Part shown: piece after piece, positions 1 through 5,820 of the stretch
Layout: the number at the start of each line of letters is the position of its first letter
Numbering within the stretch: position 1 is the first letter of the stretch
Assembly: GCA_905233775.1 (NCBI GenBank)
Contig: CAJOEB010000113.1
Span: forward strand, 1 to 5,820
Direction of reading: 5' to 3'
DNA length: 5,820 nucleotides
Source of the DNA: an uncultured Alphaproteobacteria bacterium
GTDB lineage: Bacteria; Pseudomonadota; Alphaproteobacteria; UBA3830
Position numbers and translations under genes: made by a program
Notes under the pieces: generated by a model
The model's input: the letters and a program-made list of their open reading frames with translations, nothing else
Told to the model about the DNA's origin: nothing
The model's database searches: none

Positions 1-992
1 GATAATATTACAGCTCTATGAACAAAATTCTCTAATTCTCGTATATTGCCCTTCCATTCATATGTTTGAAGCTGTTTTAACAGCTTTTGTGTCATCTCTT
101 TTTTTCCATCGGAATACTTTTTGCAGAAAAAAACCGCTAATGGAATTATATCCTCTTTACGGTATCGTAAAGCCAGAATTTGAAGAGGAACTATATTTAA
201 TCTATAAAATAAATCTTCACGAAACGTTCCGTCTGAAACCGCTTGTGCCAAGTTTTTGTTACTGGTTGCAATAATTCTTACATCAACTTTTATTTTTTCA
301 TTACTTCCGAGTCGAGAAAACTCTCTTTCCTGTATAATTCGCAGCAATTTTGCTTGCATAGTTAAAGGCATTTCGCTTATTTCATCCAGCAATAGAGTGC
401 CTTTATTTGCTTCTTCAAATTTTCCTATTCGCCTTTGATATGCATTTGTAAATGCGCCTTTCTCATGACCAAATAATTCAGATTCTAGAAGCGCTTCAGG
501 TATAGCCGCGCAATTGATTGCCACAAATTTTTTATCTGCTCTTGTGCTCTTTTTATGGATATATTTTGCAAGAACTTCTTTTCCGGTTCCTGTTTCACCG
601 GATATCAATACAGTGGCATCTGTTTGCGCTACTTTATCAGCAATACTGAACAAATTGATGCTGGCTTTGTCTGCTATAATCGGGAATTCATCTAACATAA
701 CAATATTGTTTATGATTTTTTCTATATCTTTTAGAGATGAAATGTTAATAATGTGTTCATTTTCGAAACGTTTTATATAATTTGGAATAGTTGTAACAGA
801 TATTATCGCGTTTTTTATATTTTCAGGTAATTCGGATACGACTTCACATTCTGCAATGATAATATCATCTGAAGAAATAACAGCTTTGCTTGATGTTTTA
901 AAAAACATAGATTGGCAACCGCATTTCTTTGCAGCTTCTACGATCCCAAAAAGATGATTATTCAGTTTTTCACCGATAACAACTATACGCAC
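1..992 (-). CDS. flbD: FlbD-like sigma-54-dependent transcriptional activator (NtrC family), C-terminus cut by window edge
   Basis: This is a bacterial enhancer-binding protein that would use ATP hydrolysis to remodel sigma-54 RNA polymerase, probably at flagellar promoters. 330 residues are visible. Residues 1-95 form a receiver-like domain (start VRIVVIGEKL) lacking the acidic pair expected after strand 1. The AAA+ domain follows: Walker A GETGTGKE (132-139), ESELFGHEKGAF (170-181), Walker B GTLLLDEISEM (198-208), the arginine-rich stretch DGTFREDLFYRLN (254-266), and WKGNIRELEN (313-322). The HTH end, roughly 120 residues, lies off the window. The GTG start at 992 is chosen because an in-frame TAA sits two codons upstream and the first residues align with FlbD; no good ribosome-binding site precedes it. 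The degenerate receiver and the RRIGKFEEA and DLAQAV-like segments recall Caulobacter FlbD. Odd: the sigma-54 contact loop reads GAFTNA, not GAFTGA. NtrC-family membership is near certain; the FlbD name is a good inference. Confidence 0.85.
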   Translation of the reverse strand, partial: MRIVVIGEKLNNHLFGIVEAAKKCGCQSMFFKTSSKAVISSDDIIIAECEVVSELPENIKNAIISVTTIPNYIKRFENEHIINISSLKDIEKIINNIVMLDEFPIIADKASINLFSIADKVAQTDATVLISGETGTGKEVLAKYIHKKSTRADKKFVAINCAAIPEALLESELFGHEKGAFTNAYQRRIGKFEEANKGTLLLDEISEMPLTMQAKLLRIIQEREFSRLGSNEKIKVDVRIIATSNKNLAQAVSDGTFREDLFYRLNIVPLQILALRYRKEDIIPLAVFFCKKYSDGKKEMTQKLLKQLQTYEWKGNIRELENFVHRAVIL

Positions 993-1073
993 TTTTTATA
1001 AACATCCACACATTACTTATAAATGCTATAACACATCCGATAAATAATGAGTTAACGTCATAAAATTATATTT
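993..1073 (-). other. 81-bp gap between tadD-like gene and flbD-like gene
   Basis: AT-rich spacer. On the minus strand the hexamer GGATGT occurs twice, and a GTTAAC palindrome lies near the tadD-like stop codon. I see no GC-rich hairpin with a T-run, no sigma-54 type -24/-12 promoter and no clear -35/-10 pair. Read-through from the upstream genes is therefore plausible. Confidence 0.4.
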
Positions 1074-1835
1074 TTATTTTGATGGGCGATGTTGTTTTGA
1101 TGCAATCAGATCCTCAATATAAGCTACTTTTTCTTCCAGTTCATCACCTTCGAAATCTTGAGCATATACCTCGCGCGCTTTTGCTACATTTCCAGCCATT
1201 CCGTACGCAAGTGCCAAATTACTGCGATACGTTACATTTGCTTCGGGCAACGAACAGGCATTTTCCAGATAAAAAATCGCTTCTCTATATTTTTCGCACA
1301 ATAACAAAGAAAGTCCCATGTTGTTATAAGCATCGATGTAATTCGGATCCATGGAAATTACTTTTTTATACATAGCTTGAGCCTTTTTGTGTTCTTCTCT
1401 TTCATCGTAAATGGCTCCGAGAGCATTTGTTGCATCAACAGATCCGCTTTTTAGAAATAATTCTTCAGCTTTTTTTGTATCTCCCGACAGAAGGGCGATT
1501 TTTGCTCTCAGATACGCTGAACGAGAAATTGGACATCCTATATTTTCAGCTTTTTTGATATATTCTAGGGCTGCATCAAGCAAATTTGTATCGATATATA
1601 TTTCAGCCAATCCTAAGTATGCGTCTGAACTATCTGAATCCAATTGAATTGCTCGGTTATAAAAACTGATTGCCGCTTCCGGATTTCCTGTTTTTCTTGC
1701 TTTTTGCGCTATACGTATCATTGCCGGAGCAGAATAGCGCTCTTCCGAAGATGGACCGGAGCAACCAAATAATACGATAAGAGAAACAGCAGAAACTACT
1801 TTAGAAACTACTTTAAACAACGATTTATTACTCAA
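1074..1835 (-). CDS. tadD: TPR lipoprotein, probable Flp (Tad) pilus assembly protein TadD
   Basis: A 253-residue protein with a lipoprotein signal: basic start, hydrophobic segment at about 13-23, and lipobox LFGC with the acceptor at Cys25. Ser26 at +2 suggests outer-membrane sorting. The rest is a run of about five to six tetratricopeptide repeats from about 37 to 225, with signatures such as NPEAAISFYNRAIQLD, DAYLGLAEIYIDTNLLDAAL, AQAMYKKVISMDPNYIDAYN and AKAREVYAQDF. The segments NALGAIYDEREEHKKAQAMY, YNNMGLSLLLCEKYREAI and YRSNLALAYGMAGN match the pattern I know from alphaproteobacterial TadD, which helps assemble the Flp/Tad pilus in the envelope. No other tad gene is visible, so a generic TPR lipoprotein remains possible. 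It starts 32 bp after the acyltransferase gene, so the two are probably co-transcribed. The start is TTG, supported by AGGAG six bases upstream. A perfect 12-bp tandem repeat lies in the signal-peptide region. Confidence 0.8.
   Translation of the reverse strand: MSNKSLFKVVSKVVSAVSLIVLFGCSGPSSEERYSAPAMIRIAQKARKTGNPEAAISFYNRAIQLDSDSSDAYLGLAEIYIDTNLLDAALEYIKKAENIGCPISRSAYLRAKIALLSGDTKKAEELFLKSGSVDATNALGAIYDEREEHKKAQAMYKKVISMDPNYIDAYNNMGLSLLLCEKYREAIFYLENACSLPEANVTYRSNLALAYGMAGNVAKAREVYAQDFEGDELEEKVAYIEDLIASKQHRPSK
1791..1815. repeat. Perfect 12-bp tandem repeat inside the tadD-like signal sequence
   Basis: The unit GAAACTACTTTA occurs at 1792-1803 and again at 1804-1815, with period 12 extending one base left. 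It is in frame and accounts for the repeated KVVS in the residues just before the hydrophobic core (FKVVSKVVSAVS). It looks like a simple duplication or slippage product. Confidence 0.85.
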
Positions 1836-1841
1836 AATTTT

Positions 1842-1846
1842 CTCCT
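1842..1846 (-). promoter_or_regulatory. Ribosome-binding site fixing the TTG start of the tadD-like gene
   Basis: AGGAG on the minus strand lies six bases before TTG at 1835-1833. This spacing picks the TTG, which gives a complete lipoprotein signal, over any internal start. Confidence 0.75.
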
Positions 1847-1867
1847 ACAAAAACAACTACTAAAAAA

Positions 1868-3004
1868 TTACTTACTGCGACCAAGCTGCCTAAATGGCTT
1901 TTCTATAAATCGGTATGTTAATTCAGTTAAAATACACAAAGCCACTACGAATATTATAAGCTGATAAACATAAAATTCATACTCAGAAAGCGATTCTTTT
2001 GGAAAATATATTGAATTTGTAAAAAATACTGTGTAATTTGCGAGCACCGTTTGTACTGCATAGAACGAATATGAACGAGTTCCGAGAAATTTAAAAAATC
2101 GTCCGATAACAGGATAATTGAAGCTGTCTTTTACAAAAGCACAGAAGACTACGAGCAATACAGCAGCAATATGCAAAGGTATACGACAGAAATATGTGCG
2201 TTCTATTGAACTTGGATAGTACCAAAGTGTTATAGCTAAAGCGAATGTTATAATTTTTGCGATATTTTTGTTAACATTTTTACCGATATCGTCAGTATAT
2301 AGAAACGCAAAAAAGGATCCTAGCAACAAGCAAGGCAGATGTCCGTATGTAGCATAATATTTTGCACCAACAAAAGAAGCAGTAACCGGTTGAATGACGA
2401 ATAAAAATAAACATCCAAATAAGAAAGATGTAATTGCTCTGGCATTGTTGTCCTTGCACAATAGCAATATGATCGGCCATAACATATAAAATTGCGATTC
2501 CATAGCTAAAGTCCAAAGTGGTCCCATTCCTCCGTTATGAAGCTTGTCAGAAGACTGATATAATTCTTCGGAATAATGGAATACTCCGGAAAGCAGTTCA
2601 GGAACCGATCGCACCCATGATCGCAGCCAATCAAAATTTGTTTCGCTTAATAAAAGAAAACCGCCTGTAAGCATTGTTGCAAACAGCATAACAGGCACTA
2701 TTCTGAAAAATCGTCTTTTATAGAACCCACAAAGTAAAGATTTTGCAGCGTTTAGGCGATCCAAAAAAACGTTTCCCGGTAATGCAGCTATCTTATCGCG
2801 CAAAGAAAGTGTCACAACAAAGCCGGAAATTGCAAAGAATATGTATACACCACCTTCACCAAGAAGCAATCGAAAAGGTACGATATTATAAATGTATCTG
2901 AGCGGGCATATCCATGATATATGATGTATGAGGATGATAATGCAAGCGAACCCTCTCAATCTCTCTATATCGTCTAAGTAGTTTATTTGGTTGTTATTAT
3001 TCAT
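1868..3004 (-). CDS. Acyltransferase-3 family integral membrane protein (OafA/YrhL-like)
   Basis: A complete 378-residue polytopic protein of the acyltransferase-3 family. Members move acyl groups, often acetyl, onto surface glycans such as O-antigen, capsule or peptidoglycan from the inner membrane. Family signatures appear in order: LDDIERLRGFACIIILIHH (10-28, with the conserved Arg and the probable catalytic His at 27 or 28), GGVYIFFAISGFVV (51-64), YKRRFFRIVPV (95-105), PLWTLAMESQFYMLWP (162-177), LGTRSYSFYAVQ (307-318) and RFIEKPFR (365-372). About ten hydrophobic segments alternate with short loops, as usual, and there is no extra C-terminal SGNH domain. The conserved histidine of the late SYSxYxxH motif is replaced by Gln318. 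GAGGG lies four bases before the ATG. It sits 79 bp after ffh and 32 bp before the tadD-like gene. The substrate cannot be told from sequence; no glycan gene is in view. Confidence 0.9.
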   Translation of the reverse strand: MNNNNQINYLDDIERLRGFACIIILIHHISWICPLRYIYNIVPFRLLLGEGGVYIFFAISGFVVTLSLRDKIAALPGNVFLDRLNAAKSLLCGFYKRRFFRIVPVMLFATMLTGGFLLLSETNFDWLRSWVRSVPELLSGVFHYSEELYQSSDKLHNGGMGPLWTLAMESQFYMLWPIILLLCKDNNARAITSFLFGCLFLFVIQPVTASFVGAKYYATYGHLPCLLLGSFFAFLYTDDIGKNVNKNIAKIITFALAITLWYYPSSIERTYFCRIPLHIAAVLLVVFCAFVKDSFNYPVIGRFFKFLGTRSYSFYAVQTVLANYTVFFTNSIYFPKESLSEYEFYVYQLIIFVVALCILTELTYRFIEKPFRQLGRSK

Positions 3005-3008
3005 TTTT

Positions 3009-3013
3009 CCCTC
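3009..3013 (-). promoter_or_regulatory. Ribosome-binding site of the acyltransferase gene
   Basis: GAGGG on the minus strand, four bases before ATG at 3004. It supports this ATG as the start; the conserved LDDIERLRG motif follows within ten residues. Confidence 0.6.
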
Positions 3014-3038
3014 ACAAGTTCTCTTATAAAATTTTCTT

Positions 3039-3068
3039 TATAAATAAATCATAAATCTTTGATCACAA
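3039..3068 (-). promoter_or_regulatory. Possible weak sigma-70 promoter for the acyltransferase-tadD-flbD genes
   Basis: Minus-strand TTGTGA (3063-3068) and TTTATA (3039-3044) are separated by 18 bp, inside the 79-bp gap after ffh. In such AT-rich DNA a match of this kind may be chance. If real, the downstream genes could be expressed without ffh transcription. Confidence 0.25.
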
Positions 3069-3083
3069 GAATTTTTTCCGTTT

Positions 3084-4387
3084 TTATCTTCCTATCATAG
3101 ACATAATTTTTGAAAATCCACCCATTTTCTTGAATTTTTTCATCATATTCATAGTACCCTCATATTGTTTAATTAATTTGTTCACTTCCTGTACAGTAGT
3201 TCCTGAACCAGCGGCTATTCTTCTACGTCTGGATCCGTTCAGAATTTTATAATTGCGTTTTTCTTGTTTTGTCATGGAACGAATAATCGCAATATTCCTA
3301 CTTACTGTTTTATCAGAAATACCTTGAGAATTCATTAATGTTTCCAATTGTCCGCTTTGAGGCAGCATTTTTATAATAGTTTTCAAACCACCCATTCTGG
3401 ACATCTTCTCCATTTGATTAGCGAGATCATCGAAAGTAAAAACTCCTTCTTGCAGTTTTCGAGCGGATTCTTCGGCTTCTGCTCTTGAAAAATTCTCCTG
3501 AGCCTTTTCTACAAGCGAAACAATATCACCCATTCCAAGCATACGTCCTGCAATGCGTTCCGGATCAAAGAATTCTATATCATCAAGTCGTTCACCCACA
3601 CACAAAAATTTGATCGGCTGTCCTGTTAATGCTCGCATTGAAAGAGCAACACCGCCACGAGCATCGCCATCAACTCGAGTAAGAATAATCCCGGATATAT
3701 TTACGGCATCAGAGAATTTTCGTATCGGCGACTAAAAGTATTTCATTCGGTTCAATTATTTTCCGGATATCGATTAATTCGTTCATTTTTACGTCATCTA
3801 TATGCAGGCGACCCGCAGTATCCACAATAAGAATATCTGAATTTTCATCTGCTATTTTTTTTAATGCATCTTTTGATATTTTCTTGTAGTCGCTTAGCGT
3901 ATTATCATTCAAATCATTTGGAGAAAACGATGCACCGTCTATTTTCTGCGCCAGAATTTGCAGTTGTTCAATTGCCGCAGGTCGCTGAGTATCTGTAGAT
4001 GTCAGAACAACCTTCTTTCCCTTTTTTATGAAGAATTTCGCTAGTTTTGCCGCTGTAGTGGTTTTCCCCGCACCCTGCAAACCAACGAGCATAATTTTAT
4101 ACGGTTTCTTATGAATATTTATTTCACTCGCAGAACCAAGCAATTCTACCAGATGATCATGAACTATCTTTGTTACCCGGAGAAATAGACTTTATAACAT
4201 TCTGACCGATAGCTTTTTGCTTAACATCAGCGATAAACTTTTTTGCAACATCCAGAGCAACATCAGCTTCCAGTAGCGCAATTCTTATTTCTCTGAGAGC
4301 TGTATCAACATCTTCTTCTTTCAAAACTCCGCTTTTGCGCAATTTCTCAAATATATTGGAAATTCTGTTGGAAAAAGATTCGAACAT
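3084..4387 (-). pseudogene. ffh: ffh, signal recognition particle GTPase (SRP54), reading frame broken at two sites
   Basis: Ffh binds 4.5S RNA and signal peptides and delivers ribosomes to FtsY at the membrane. Three fragments in successive frames together cover the whole protein. 4387 to about 4172 encodes the N domain (MFESFSNRISNIFEKLR, ALLEADVALDV, KSISPGN). 4167 to about 3724 encodes IVHDHLVELLG, P-loop GLQGAGKTTT, RPAAIEQL, DTAGRLHID and EILLVAD. About 3722 to 3084 encodes KFSDAVNISG, TRVDGDARGG, ERIAGRMLGMGD and the M domain with the RNA-binding GSRRRRIAAGSG. At 4168-4171 four bases stand where four residues are expected (about 8 nt lost). Near 3723 one base stands where about eleven residues including TGQDA are expected (about 32 nt lost). 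1304 + 40 = 1344 nt, a 447-residue frame of normal family length. Start: ATG with AGGAG six bases upstream. As written, translation stops after 76 residues. Recent pseudogene or sequence error cannot be told apart here. Confidence 0.9.
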
Positions 4388-4393
4388 GCATAA

Positions 4394-4398
4394 CTCCT
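4394..4398 (-). promoter_or_regulatory. Ribosome-binding site of ffh
   Basis: AGGAG on the minus strand, six bases before ATG at 4387. An intact, strong site upstream of a broken frame indicates the damage is confined to the coding part. Confidence 0.7.
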
Positions 4399-4439
4399 AT
4401 ATATTTATTTTTATATTTTCTGTACATATATCTATTATC

Positions 4440-4467
4440 TATATATATAATGCAAATTCTATCACAA
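4440..4467 (-). promoter_or_regulatory. Putative ffh promoter
   Basis: Minus-strand TTGTGA (4462-4467) and TATATA (4440-4445) are separated by 16 bp; TATAGA at 4438-4443 would give 18 bp. It lies 53 bp upstream of the ffh start in a very AT-rich stretch, so the exact -10 is uncertain. Confidence 0.35.
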
Positions 4468-4478
4468 CACAGCTTTTT

Positions 4479-4507
4479 TTGATATTATTTCCATATGGTT
4501 ATCTCAT
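4479..4507 (+). promoter_or_regulatory. Possible xseA promoter
   Basis: TTGATA (4479-4484) followed after 17 bp by TCTCAT (4502-4507), a poor -10 with four of six consensus bases. It lies about 65 bp upstream of the xseA start in the divergent intergenic region. Weak evidence. Confidence 0.2.
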
Positions 4508-4540
4508 AACTGGGGATGAATTTTACTTGTAAACTGCATT

Positions 4541-4582
4541 TGAAAATAAACAACGGTCGAATGGAAATAAACAATGGTTGAA
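4541..4582 (+). repeat. 21-bp imperfect tandem duplication covering the xseA start
   Basis: Copies at 4541-4561 and 4562-4582 match at 18 of 21 positions. The shared core is AAATAAACAA. The second copy contains the xseA ATG at 4574-4576; the equivalent triplet in the first copy is ACG at 4553-4555, followed in frame by TAA at 4568-4570. The upstream copy is therefore not a usable start. Confidence 0.8.
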
Positions 4583-5820
4583 GAATTTAGCGTATCTCAG
4601 CTATCAGCGTTAATAAAACGATCTATAGAGCAGAATTTCAGCGATATTTGCTTAAAAGCCGAAGTTAGTGCGCTAAAGGTGCATTCATCAGGACATTTGT
4701 ATTTTTCTTTAAAAGATGCGGACTCGATTATTAGCGCAGTTTGCTGGAAATGGACAGCAATAAAACAAAAAATCAAGCTTGAAGATGGCATGGAGATAAA
4801 ATGTATCGGCTCTGTATCAACATATCCATTGCAATCAAAGTATCAGTTTATAGTTAAGGAATTTGAACTTGCCGGAGTAGGCGAACTTCTTAAGATTTTA
4901 GAGGAACGTAAGAAAAAACTAGCTGCTCAAGGTTTTTTTGATATATCCAAAAAAAAGAAAATCCCGGTTTTACCTCGTTTAATCGGCGTAATAACATCTC
5001 CGACAGGTGCTGTTATTCAAGATATACGACATCGTATAAGCCAGCGTTTTCCGCGACCGATATTGCTATGGCCTGTGCTGGTTCAGGGTTTGGATGCATG
5101 TCGTCAAATCGTTGAGGCAATCGACGGAATGAACAACCTACCGCAAGATCAGCGACCGGATGTTATAATTGTTGCAAGGGGAGGCGGAAGTTTCGAAGAT
5201 CTTATGCCTTTTAATGAAGAGGATATAGTTATGGCAGTGGCCAGAAGCGAAATTCCGATTATTTCTGCTGTTGGTCATGAAACTGATACAACATTGATAG
5301 ATTACGCGGCTGATTTACGTGCACCAACTCCAACGGCAGCTGCTGAATTCGCTGTTCCTGAAAAAATCAAACTTCAGATTGAAGTCGATAAGACATTTTC
5401 AAATTTGAAAATGAATATATTGAACAACATAGAGAGAAAAAAGCTGTTTCTTGGTTCAGCGAAAATTCTTGATATTCGCGGAATTATTATGGAGAAAACT
5501 CAAACAGCGGATTATGCTTTTGAAAGGTTGCAAACACAGCTATCTCAATTAGTTTCCGCAAAGAAGTTATCTCTTGCCGGGCTTTCTGTTCCAAAACCGA
5601 TTATTAACGATAATGTAAAAAATATCTTTAACCGTCTTAGTTTGATGTTTTTTTCAAAAATCGAGTTTGCGAAGAATAATTTTGCGGCAATTTCCAGTCG
5701 ATTAGAAAGCAACTCTTACGTGAAAATCCTCAGAAAAGGCTTTGCTTTTGTAAAAGCTAATGATGATACACCTATAACTTCTGCAGAAGAAGCAATAAAG
5801 CATTCTACATTTGATCTTGT
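4574..5820 (+). CDS. xseA: Exodeoxyribonuclease VII large subunit XseA, C-terminal tail cut by window edge
   Basis: XseA pairs with several XseB subunits to degrade single-stranded DNA to short oligonucleotides in the cytoplasm, acting in repair. 415 residues are visible and open throughout. Residues 1-100 form the N-terminal OB-fold domain: EEFSVSQLSALIKRSIEQNF, then GHLYFSLKD and the GMEIKCIGSVSTYP strand region. The catalytic region follows: LPRLIGVITSPTGAVIQDIR (133-152), RFPRPILLWPVLVQG (158-172), DVIIVARGGGSFEDL (196-210), ISAVGHETDTTLIDYAADLR (230-249) and APTPTAAAEFAVP (250-262). A helical stretch (about 263-380) and the C-terminal ILRKGFAFVKAN segment (385-396) follow, so perhaps only 25-40 residues are missing. 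The ATG at 4574 starts exactly where the family begins; the ribosome-binding site is weak (GGA at 4563-4565). A six-codon frame, 4561-4581, overlaps this start. Divergent from ffh. No defect seen. Confidence 0.95.
   Translation, partial: MVEEFSVSQLSALIKRSIEQNFSDICLKAEVSALKVHSSGHLYFSLKDADSIISAVCWKWTAIKQKIKLEDGMEIKCIGSVSTYPLQSKYQFIVKEFELAGVGELLKILEERKKKLAAQGFFDISKKKKIPVLPRLIGVITSPTGAVIQDIRHRISQRFPRPILLWPVLVQGLDACRQIVEAIDGMNNLPQDQRPDVIIVARGGGSFEDLMPFNEEDIVMAVARSEIPIISAVGHETDTTLIDYAADLRAPTPTAAAEFAVPEKIKLQIEVDKTFSNLKMNILNNIERKKLFLGSAKILDIRGIIMEKTQTADYAFERLQTQLSQLVSAKKLSLAGLSVPKPIINDNVKNIFNRLSLMFFSKIEFAKNNFAAISSRLESNSYVKILRKGFAFVKANDDTPITSAEEAIKHSTFDL

Larger units (their letters stand above)
4388..4573. 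other. 186-bp divergent intergenic region between ffh and xseA
   Basis: AT-rich spacer rich in TATA-type steps around 4400-4450. It should hold the promoters of both ffh and xseA; the candidates are listed separately. A short CCATATGG palindrome lies at 4491-4497 and neighbours. I see no RNA gene or terminator in it. Confidence 0.5.

Noticed and set aside
62..780. Several plus-strand open frames of 60-88 residues opposite the flbD-like gene
   Set aside because: They are antisense to a strongly conserved AAA+ domain and show no protein-like features.
1079..1375. 98-residue open frame on the plus strand opposite the tadD-like gene
   Set aside because: It lies antisense to a gene with clear TPR homology, has no ribosome-binding site and no recognisable protein features.
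3005..3083. Terminator between ffh and the acyltransferase gene
   Set aside because: Only AT-rich sequence with an AAAATTTT palindrome; no GC-containing stem followed by a T-run on the minus strand.
3723..4171. Programmed frameshifting to join the three ffh fragments
   Set aside because: Both joins need the same +1 shift, but coding residues (about three and about eleven) are also missing at the joins and no slippery sequence or stimulator is visible. Deletion explains the data better.
4157..4387. A stand-alone 76-residue protein
   Set aside because: It is the Ffh N domain, and its last few residues are out-of-frame read-through after the first lesion; homology resumes at once in the next frame.
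4335..4532. 65-residue plus-strand open frame spanning the ffh start and the intergenic region
   Set aside because: It overlaps the conserved ffh N-terminus in antisense and reads low-complexity AT-rich DNA; no ribosome-binding site.

Overview
This is an AT-rich bacterial window whose genes look alphaproteobacterial. The NtrC-type regulator at the left edge resembles the Caulobacter flagellar regulator FlbD, and the TPR lipoprotein beside it resembles the alphaproteobacterial Flp-pilus protein TadD. The assignment rests on protein-motif recall, not a database search. The AT bias, short gaps and a damaged housekeeping gene would fit a host-associated or reduced lineage, but that is inference.

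Layout: positions 1-4387 are transcribed leftwards (minus strand). In transcription order they hold ffh (SRP54 GTPase, 4387-3084, frame broken twice), an intact integral-membrane acyltransferase-3 family protein (3004-1868), a TadD-like TPR lipoprotein (1835-1074) and an FlbD-like sigma-54 activator (992 to beyond the left edge). Gaps are 79, 32 and 81 bp with no visible hairpin-plus-T-run terminator, so the four may form one transcription unit. Rightwards from 4574, xseA (exonuclease VII large subunit) is divergent and runs off the right edge with only its C-terminal tail missing. The 186-bp AT-rich region between ffh and xseA should carry both promoters.

No mobile element, CRISPR array, tRNA or rRNA is visible. 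The main anomaly is ffh. Homology continues across the whole gene in three successive reading frames, and alignment with remembered Ffh proteins implies deletions of about 8 nt and about 32 nt. Adding these 40 nt back gives an open frame of 447 residues, the usual family length. Since ffh is normally essential, this is either a recent pseudogene with a second copy elsewhere, a loss of the classical SRP, or a sequence/assembly error.

Other points of note are a GAFTGA-to-GAFTNA change in the sigma-54 contact loop of the FlbD-like protein, a 21-bp imperfect tandem duplication of the xseA start region, and a perfect 12-bp tandem repeat in the tadD signal peptide. I see no convincing new multi-gene system here; the gene content is ordinary except for the broken ffh.
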